64,000 bases of DNA from Proteromonas lacertae (lineage: Eukaryota; Sar; Bigyra; Opalinata; Proteromonadidae): contig NGBS01000880.1 in NCBI GenBank assembly GCA_002245135.1, positions 122,716 to 186,715 on the forward strand, in the 5' to 3' direction. Shown here piece after piece: positions 58,818 to 64,000 of the stretch (positions are counted from its first letter, which is position 1; each line of letters begins with the position of its first letter). The position numbers were made by a program, and so were the translations under genes. The notes below the pieces were generated by a model. That model made no database searches and was not told the origin of the DNA. It worked only from the letters and a program-made list of their open reading frames with translations.

Positions 58818-59111
58818 TTACATTCGAGCCACCTTTGATTTTAAATATGCATTCAATAATGCTTGTTGATTACTCCCACCTCCATTGAATGGTAATCTAC
58901 CTCTTCCTGACCTACGTCTTCTACGACCAAATCCCATTGTTGATAATCCATCTGCGATATCGTTCTTTCCAAATTCCCTAGCTATTTTGGATGCTATTTT
59001 ATGATCCTTTGCCCAGTTAAATGCTTTGGAACCCCAATTTTTTAACTTACCCCAAAATGAACCACCCCTTCTTCCATAAACGCATCTACGTCTTCTACCA
59101 CCTTTTGGCAT
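58818..59111 (-). CDS. Protein VI-like amphipathic basic peptide (97 aa)
   Basis: Starts MPKGGRRRRC and carries GGSFWGKLKNWGSKAFNWAK (residues 16-35), a Trp/Gly/Lys amphipathic helix, then a second helix, an RRRRRSGRGR patch and a short tail. The order of an N-terminal basic lead, a G-S-F-W start and Lys/Trp/Gly helix resembles the membrane-lytic helix of mature adenoviral protein VI, and the Arg runs resemble core peptides. Likely a minor capsid or core protein. Confidence 0.6.
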   Translation of the reverse strand: MPKGGRRRRCVYGRRGGSFWGKLKNWGSKAFNWAKDHKIASKIAREFGKNDIADGLSTMGFGRRRRRSGRGRLPFNGGGSNQQALLNAYLKSKVARM

Positions 59112-59169
59112 TATGTTATTTCGAATGAAAATAAAGAAATACGATTAAAATAGAAAAAATAAAATTAGA

Positions 59170-59667
59170 CTAGAAAACTCTAATCTTATTGTCAATATAT
59201 CGATTATCGAGACTATTACTACTTTTACGTCTTTTACCAGAACCAGTCTTTTTCTTTGCTAACAAAAATTTCGGTATAGTACTTGGACCACCTTTTGTCC
59301 AATTCTTTACAGCAAATGGATTAGCCATTCCACCATTTTTTAAATAGGGCATGCTGCCTGGACCACCAGTAATTACATTTTTTAATTCCTTTGGTATCTT
59401 TGCATTCTTAACTTTATTCCAAAAAGAACCAGCACCACTTATACCACCATCATAATTCCATTCTGCTTGTCCACCTCTTCTTCTACGTTTTCTACCATAT
59501 CCTACATTGGATACAACATTACCTAAGGCTGGACCTACACCTGGGATTAAACTAGCTGCTGTTGATAAAATTTTTGTTTTCTTAAAGAAATTCTTTACTC
59601 CATCCCAGAACTTGCCTTTACCTATGATATACTTACGATATTTCGCTTTTGAACTTCTTTTAACCAT
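59170..59667 (-). CDS. Basic pX/VI-like precursor with two G(K/S)FW modules (165 aa)
   Basis: MVKRSSKAKYRKYIIGK precedes GKFWDGVKNFFKK, a hydrophobic Gly/Ala/Pro helix (STAASLIPGVGPALGNVV), RKRRRRGG, then GAGSFWNKVKNAKIPK and a basic tail. Both GxFW modules follow a sequence fitting the adenain site (I-x-G-x|G): IIGK|G at 14-18 and ISGA|G at 76-80. This looks like a precursor cut into DNA-binding and membrane-active peptides, as for adenoviral pX and pVI. It is a paralogue of the neighbouring 97-residue protein. Confidence 0.6.
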   Translation of the reverse strand: MVKRSSKAKYRKYIIGKGKFWDGVKNFFKKTKILSTAASLIPGVGPALGNVVSNVGYGRKRRRRGGQAEWNYDGGISGAGSFWNKVKNAKIPKELKNVITGGPGSMPYLKNGGMANPFAVKNWTKGGPSTIPKFLLAKKKTGSGKRRKSSNSLDNRYIDNKIRVF

Positions 59668-59741
59668 AATTTGAAATAATTATATTTTTGAGTGATAATA
59701 TAGTCAATAATATCAATATTGTCATTATAGCCGTTTTTAAT

Positions 59742-60101
59742 ATGTCAGCTGGTCCAATACCTCAAATAACTTTTAATAGTGGTGTTGCATATCAACAAGA
59801 TGGTAAACACCCTCAATATCTACCACAACAACAACCGAATCAACAATCGCAACAATCGGTACAAAATGATCAACAAGCTCAAGTACTGAAAACACTCGAA
59901 ACATTACCTCCAGAGGCACAACAGATGTTAAAGAGTATTAATCCATGGACATTCAAGGAAGCACAAGCTATATTAAATAAATTGGCAGATGAAGTGTTAA
60001 TGGAGAGAAATCAAACACCAATACAACAACAACAGCCATACCCAGTACAGAATTTAACTCCTGTGCAATATGCTAGACAAAATATGACATTAATAGGTTA
60101 A
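59742..60101 (+). CDS. Q/P-rich small element protein (119 aa)
   Basis: From ATG 59742 (MSAGPIPQ); the frame is open slightly upstream. Gln-rich disordered N-terminus, a helical middle (ALKTLETLPPEAQQML-like pattern, then TFKEAQAILNKLADEVL) and a Gln/Pro tail. No family recognised. Divergent from the 59170-59667 gene over 74 bp. Confidence 0.55.
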   Translation: MSAGPIPQITFNSGVAYQQDGKHPQYLPQQQPNQQSQQSVQNDQQAQVLKTLETLPPEAQQMLKSINPWTFKEAQAILNKLADEVLMERNQTPIQQQQPYPVQNLTPVQYARQNMTLIG

Positions 60102-60131
60102 TAATTAACATAATATCAATATTTGAAATAT

Positions 60132-60141
60132 ATTCGTTTCA
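60132..60141. promoter_or_regulatory. ATTCGTTTCA motif (reverse GAAACGAAT)
   Basis: Reverse-complement copy of the TGAAACGAAT motif, 28 bp upstream of the ATG at 60170. Confidence 0.35.
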
Positions 60142-60169
60142 TTTTATTATTTTTTGTATATTGTGTTCT

Positions 60170-60709
60170 ATGGATTCAAACAACCATAATACCATACACG
60201 TTATAGGCATAGTGGGTAAATCAAATGATCAAGACCAAAAGAAAGAAAATTTAGAAGATAAGAAAATGCGATTCAGTCAAAAAAGAAAAAGAGAGAATGA
60301 TTATTTAGATAATGTGTATAAGTACTTATATGGAGAAGCAGAATGTACTGACGATGACTCTGATGACTATGATCCTGAAGATGATCCAAATGCAAGTGAT
60401 GTTGATAGTAATGGTAATTTAAAGGATTTCATTGCATATAGTGAAGATGAAAATGACGCTGAATCGAATATGGAGCAGGATGATTATGATAGCGATAATG
60501 ATCAATGGTATGATGTATATGATATTCCTGAAATTGTGAATGACAATGATAATAAGATACACATCATCAAGAGAAAATTATTAAATGCTATATCTGAATC
60601 ATTAGATGAATTAGTACCACAAAAAAAACATAAGCATTTGGTCAAGCCAAACATGCAATGTGACGATTCAAAAAACCTTGATAAAGAAGAAGATTTAGAA
60701 GATCTTTAA
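60170..60709 (+). CDS. Acidic element protein (179 aa)
   Basis: ATG 60170 (MDSNNHN). A basic FSQKRKREN patch near residue 40 is followed by long Asp/Glu/Ser tracts and a C-terminal helix with KRKLLNAI and KKHKHL. Probably disordered and nuclear. No family recognised. Confidence 0.55.
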   Translation: MDSNNHNTIHVIGIVGKSNDQDQKKENLEDKKMRFSQKRKRENDYLDNVYKYLYGEAECTDDDSDDYDPEDDPNASDVDSNGNLKDFIAYSEDENDAESNMEQDDYDSDNDQWYDVYDIPEIVNDNDNKIHIIKRKLLNAISESLDELVPQKKHKHLVKPNMQCDDSKNLDKEEDLEDL

Positions 60710-60769
60710 GTGTTAAGTGATTAAACGTAATTACTTTATTTTTTTTAATTAATTTTTTTTTTGCTTATC

Positions 60770-61405
60770 ATGAACACTGTACCACCATTTCAACATACTG
60801 ACTCACCTAAAAGTATTGTTAAACCTCTAGATTTCACTGAATTAGAAAGAGCATTGCCGATTGAAGATGCTGTAAAACCAGTATGTCTATTCAATGAGAA
60901 AGATGTAAAGAAAATGGATGTGCATACATATAAAGCTAATTTAGATGTTTTGGAGCATAGTGAGAGAGCAATATGTGATTGTGAGGGACATGCTGGTTTA
61001 GCATTACCAATTGGTGAAGAGAGTTTACCACGTGTGAGATTCAATATAACTCAAATTCAGCATATTTTAGAAATTTTTAAAGAATCTCTAACTCATTATA
61101 GAATTCAAACAAGATTTTTTAATCTCAGTGTAGAAGATTGTATAGAGGTGAGTAATAGAGTAGATGATGCTATAAAATTATGTTTGAAAGATACTGTTCC
61201 ATACTCTGCAGTAAAAGTTGGAGTTCATAATGTATTAATATGCCTATGGGAACGTATACGTAATAATGAAAAAGAAGGAAATCACTATGAGTTGGTGCAT
61301 TTTGAAAGGGAGTTAGATGAGTATGAGCGGTTAATATGGAACGTGTATCATTGTCTTTGTAAATTTGTGGGAGTCATATCAAAAAGAGAATACTATAGAC
61401 CGTAA
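60770..61405 (+). CDS. Element protein of unknown function (211 aa)
   Basis: ATG 60770 (MNTVPPFQH) follows a T-rich leader. The product looks globular and mostly helical, with several Cys/His residues (CDCEGHAG near 67-74; CHCLCK-type spacing near the end, YHCLCKF). No family recognised. The stop is followed by a TTAA repeat and a convergent small gene. Confidence 0.55.
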   Translation: MNTVPPFQHTDSPKSIVKPLDFTELERALPIEDAVKPVCLFNEKDVKKMDVHTYKANLDVLEHSERAICDCEGHAGLALPIGEESLPRVRFNITQIQHILEIFKESLTHYRIQTRFFNLSVEDCIEVSNRVDDAIKLCLKDTVPYSAVKVGVHNVLICLWERIRNNEKEGNHYELVHFERELDEYERLIWNVYHCLCKFVGVISKREYYRP

Positions 61406-61421
61406 TTAATTAATTAATTAA

Positions 61422-61661
61422 TTAATGGTTACTATTATTATAATTATTATAATTACTTCTCATTATTTCTTCTCTTTCTTGATTAAAATTCTTTAAAAAT
61501 CGATTATACTCTTTATCTAAGGTATCTCTCCCATTAGGGTCTAATTGCTCCATACGCTCCCAGAATCTGTTTACAGCTTCTTCGAATGGCATGTAATCAC
61601 AATAATCTAAGTCCTTATATTTTTCTTGTTTATCTGAAGTATCTTTTTGGTTGTCTGACAT
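61422..61661 (-). CDS. Small element protein (79 aa)
   Basis: Start chosen at ATG 61661 (MSDNQKD) because the MSD/MS- start resembles neighbouring element genes; the frame is open further upstream. Lys/Asp-rich, with a helix (EEAVNRFWERMEQLD) and an Asn-rich tail. No family recognised. Confidence 0.45.
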   Translation of the reverse strand: MSDNQKDTSDKQEKYKDLDYCDYMPFEEAVNRFWERMEQLDPNGRDTLDKEYNRFLKNFNQEREEIMRSNYNNYNNSNH

Positions 61662-61812
61662 GCTTGAGTGTAATGAAATGATGAAAATGGAATCTATCAA
61701 ATAAGCTTGTGTAATCAAACTATACAATTTACACATGTTCATTGTATGCGCGGTAATTTGTATAACCGCTCCAAATGTATCAAATATATTCAAACCATAT
61801 AAATCTTTTTTG

Positions 61813-61822
61813 TGAAACGGAT
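61813..61822 (+). promoter_or_regulatory. GAAACGGAT motif upstream of 61845 gene
   Basis: TGAAACGGAT followed by ATATAA, 22 bp before the ATG; same core as at 48959. Confidence 0.4.
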
Positions 61823-61844
61823 ATATAATATTCATTTTGGCGGT

Positions 61845-62486
61845 ATGAGTTCAAATATCAATAATGGATCTAATTTTATCACATTAGATGATAGAGATGT
61901 TACTTATTTAACTTTAAAAGGATGGTGTAATGAAGCTGAACCAAATACAGAAAAGATTGAAGATGCAAAGTACTATATCATGAGTTTTACTCCAGGAAGG
62001 TTCTTATTTAAGAACAGAAGACCTATTAAAAATTATTATCAAGATGTAAAGGAGCCTTTGAAAAAAATGTTTGTGGATTATGCCATCAAGTATACAGATG
62101 ACTCAAATATGGTTAAAGACTATAAGAAATGTGGCTTTCAAGTGATATTTCCTGAAGACAACGATAATAACACTGTCAGATTCTGGGCATGGTTAAGCAA
62201 GATTAAAGATCCTCCAAGTTATTTATTTTATGAGTGTCAGTGTGATTTGAGAATTAGACAGATAACTGTATTAGATAAGAAGGATAAAGAAAAATACACT
62301 ATTATCCCAAAATTTGAAGTGCATAGTAGTATCAAGAAATTTGAGCAAAAACTTGAGAAGGAGAAGGAGGAGGATGAGGATCAGTGTGCTGAGAATCAGG
62401 ATGTAAATGATATAGATTTGGAGAATATGTATACACAACCTGCAGATTATGATATTATTCCAGTACCACAACACCTGCTCCGATGA
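61845..62486 (+). CDS. Element protein of unknown function (213 aa)
   Basis: ATG 61845 (MSSNINNG). A beta-rich globular region (about 10-150) with aromatic residues, then an acidic coiled coil (KKFEQKLEKEKEEDEDQ). The reading ends ...PVPQHLLR at TGA, but another frame continues past it with a basic stretch (TPAPMKRRTESDNQNQ), so the natural C-terminus may differ by a one-base change near 62465-62480. The fold might be a DNA-binding or capsid-type domain; I cannot say which. Confidence 0.5.
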   Translation: MSSNINNGSNFITLDDRDVTYLTLKGWCNEAEPNTEKIEDAKYYIMSFTPGRFLFKNRRPIKNYYQDVKEPLKKMFVDYAIKYTDDSNMVKDYKKCGFQVIFPEDNDNNTVRFWAWLSKIKDPPSYLFYECQCDLRIRQITVLDKKDKEKYTIIPKFEVHSSIKKFEQKLEKEKEEDEDQCAENQDVNDIDLENMYTQPADYDIIPVPQHLLR

Positions 62487-62736
62487 AAAGAAGAACTGAG
62501 AGTGATAATCAAAACCAACAATACAAGAGAAACAAAAGAATTAATTATATTTCAAATCCTGGTAATATTTGATTATATTGTAATATTATTTTTTGTGGGT
62601 AATAATACACAATTTCCTTCGAATGCATCCACATTGTGTTCTGTAGTTGGATTCTTAAAATTAATTGAATTATTAACAAATGTTATATCAAAAAAACACA
62701 CTTGATGATATCCCATTAATGAATTGAAAAATACAT

Positions 62737-63519
62737 CTACTCTTTTTGTAGTTTTATAGGCAATAATTTGCTAAACATTTTATCTATTTCTTCATTTGGT
62801 ATAGTATTAAATTCTAATTCACTTGTTGTTATTCTATAGTTATTTAAAATTTCTATCTGTAAGAACTGTCGATAAACTGAATATCTAATATAACATATAT
62901 TTGTTGGTGAAACTTGTCTTGCTTGTTTTATTTCTAATTGACCATCAGCTAAAAATAATAGTTTATTATTCCATTTGCTATAAGTGTATGGTTTTATTGT
63001 ATCAAATGCAATATCAGTGTAGCTAATTAACTTGTTTAATATACTATACATACTTGATTCATTTGCATTTAGTTTAGATTTTCCTAATATTTTTATCATA
63101 TTATCTACTTTTTCTTCTGTTCTACCTACAGTATAAAATATACATCCAGATGTCTCTGGATCTCTACAGTTACTTCCATATGGTCCAATTATGTTATCCC
63201 ATGAATCCTGAACACTCATATCATTCCTGTTTTTTAAAAAGGTTATGATACTATATAAATTTTCTTCCCAACTCTCTAATTTGGTCTTGCCAATGACATT
63301 CACAATTCCATCAATTTTCTCACTAGTTGCATTATCAATATTACCACCTGATCCAGATGATCCTCCTGTACCACTATTCTTGATATCGACCAACATTTCT
63401 CTAATCGATTTAGCATCTCCAACTTTTTCTCCCAAATTGCTTGTAATCGATGTCAGTGCCCTCGTGACAGGTGTTAGATCTGTTGATACAGCTTGTTTTT
63501 TAATAGGACGGCCAAACAT
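62737..63519 (-). CDS. Element protein with Gly-rich hinge (260 aa)
   Basis: ATG 63519 (MFGRPIKK). A helical N-terminus, a Gly/Ser hinge (GTGGSSGSGG near 50-60), repeated helical units each containing an I-x-G-K-(T/S)-K-L motif (VIGKTKL and ILGKSKL), and a beta-rich C-terminus (CYIRYSVYRQF). The repeat-hinge-beta layout could suit a fibre-like or attachment protein, but no family is recognised. Confidence 0.5.
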   Translation of the reverse strand: MFGRPIKKQAVSTDLTPVTRALTSITSNLGEKVGDAKSIREMLVDIKNSGTGGSSGSGGNIDNATSEKIDGIVNVIGKTKLESWEENLYSIITFLKNRNDMSVQDSWDNIIGPYGSNCRDPETSGCIFYTVGRTEEKVDNMIKILGKSKLNANESSMYSILNKLISYTDIAFDTIKPYTYSKWNNKLLFLADGQLEIKQARQVSPTNICYIRYSVYRQFLQIEILNNYRITTSELEFNTIPNEEIDKMFSKLLPIKLQKE

Positions 63520-63576
63520 AAATATAGCAAAATAAACAAAATAATTATATTAGTGACAATATGGGGATTATTATTA

Positions 63577-63849
63577 TTATTCCGAATCGCTGGGATAACT
63601 TGATGAATCAGTGGACTCATCATCGCTGCTATAGGAAATGAGGTGATCATATTTATTATTGTGATTATAGCTATTATTACTATTATCTCTTATTCTACTA
63701 TCAAAATTCACTCTAAATTCATGATTATATAAATCGATATATAAAAATGAGTGATTACTCTGTTTAGTTGCATAATCATAATAAGACTTGAAAACATCGA
63801 AATCGATCCATATATCCAAACTTGCATACAGATTTCGTAAATTAGCCAT
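63577..63849 (-). CDS. Small element protein (90 aa)
   Basis: ATG 63849 (MANLRNLYASL). An aromatic-rich globular first half followed by an Asn then Ser/Asp-rich acidic tail (SYSSDDESTDSSSYPSDSE). No family recognised. Confidence 0.45.
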   Translation of the reverse strand: MANLRNLYASLDIWIDFDVFKSYYDYATKQSNHSFLYIDLYNHEFRVNFDSRIRDNSNNSYNHNNKYDHLISYSSDDESTDSSSYPSDSE

Positions 63850-64000
63850 ACTCAGGTTTTTGAATACCAAACAGTAATCAAGCTGTAAACGAACTGATGG
63901 AGTAATGTCAGTGACATATTGACTTGATATAATTACTTTTGACTTGTAATGACGGTTGACTTAAGTAATTTAGAAACGGATTTATTTCTTAAATCAAATG

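Larger units (their letters stand above)
48095..64000. mobile_element. Polinton/Maverick-type virus-like element (right end beyond window)
   Basis: A block of genes foreign to the host set: a Maverick-type integrase near the left end, an adenain-like protease, very basic protein VI-like peptides, acidic and RS-like small proteins, and several unknown genes mostly in a minus-strand cluster. Integrase near one terminus is usual for Polintons. PolB, packaging ATPase and jelly-roll capsid genes are not visible here and would be expected further right. Terminal repeats cannot be seen. A hAT transposon is inserted and some genes are broken, so this copy may be decaying. Confidence 0.75.

Noticed and set aside
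61400-61425. (TTAA)n run as a transposon end
   Set aside because: It is a simple tandem TTAA run between two convergent stop codons with no flanking inverted repeats.

Overview
The window is strongly AT-rich DNA from a unicellular eukaryote (protist). Genes are packed about every 2 kb on both strands. Most multi-exon genes carry very short introns (usually 25-50 bp, GTA(T/A)...TAG). Long A/T runs and N/Q/E-rich tracts are common. The eRF1 gene has intact stop-decoding motifs and TAA, TAG and TGA all end genes, so the code is standard. I cannot name the species. At least two introns look like U12-type AT-AC introns, implying a minor spliceosome.

Region 1 (1-47.5 kb) is host chromosome. In order: a low-complexity protein running off the left edge; a TBC Rab-GAP; a giant (about 14.5 kb) midasin-like protein with six AAA+ modules, a degenerate VWA, an amidotransferase-like fold and a canonical C-terminal VWA, interrupted by one frame change and one in-frame TAA; a BTB protein; a tRNA-splicing endonuclease Sen54-like subunit; a proline-rich coiled-coil membrane protein; two oligosaccharyltransferase subunits (TMEM258/OST5 and OSTC) arranged head to head; a small coiled-coil membrane protein; a tRNase Z-like metallo-beta-lactamase; an EF-hand protein; HSP104/ClpB with heat-shock elements; spliceosomal ZMAT2/Snu23; the CAAX protease STE24; a CRIB protein; a propeller-like protein; TXNDC17; PP4 phosphatase; an UNC93-like transporter; eRF1; an ACL4-like TPR protein; a BTB-BACK-SPRY protein; a coiled-coil protein; and a divergent kinesin.

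Region 2 (about 47.6-64 kb) is a virus-like Polinton/Maverick-type element that probably continues past the right edge. It has a retroviral-type integrase with a chromo-like C-terminus, an adenain-like cysteine protease, very basic G(S/K)FW peptides resembling adenoviral protein VI, a cluster of minus-strand structural-type genes, and further unknown genes. No DNA polymerase B, packaging ATPase or double-jelly-roll capsid gene is visible; these may lie to the right. Between integrase and protease sit two tandem hairpin RNA candidates with Pol III features (T8 terminators, one perfect B box), reminiscent in layout of adenoviral VA RNAs. A 1,160-bp hAT-type transposon with a perfect 8-bp target duplication has split one large structural gene. 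The protease has no ATG and follows that gene in the same frame after a single TAA. Several element genes contain host-type introns and share a promoter-like motif with host genes.
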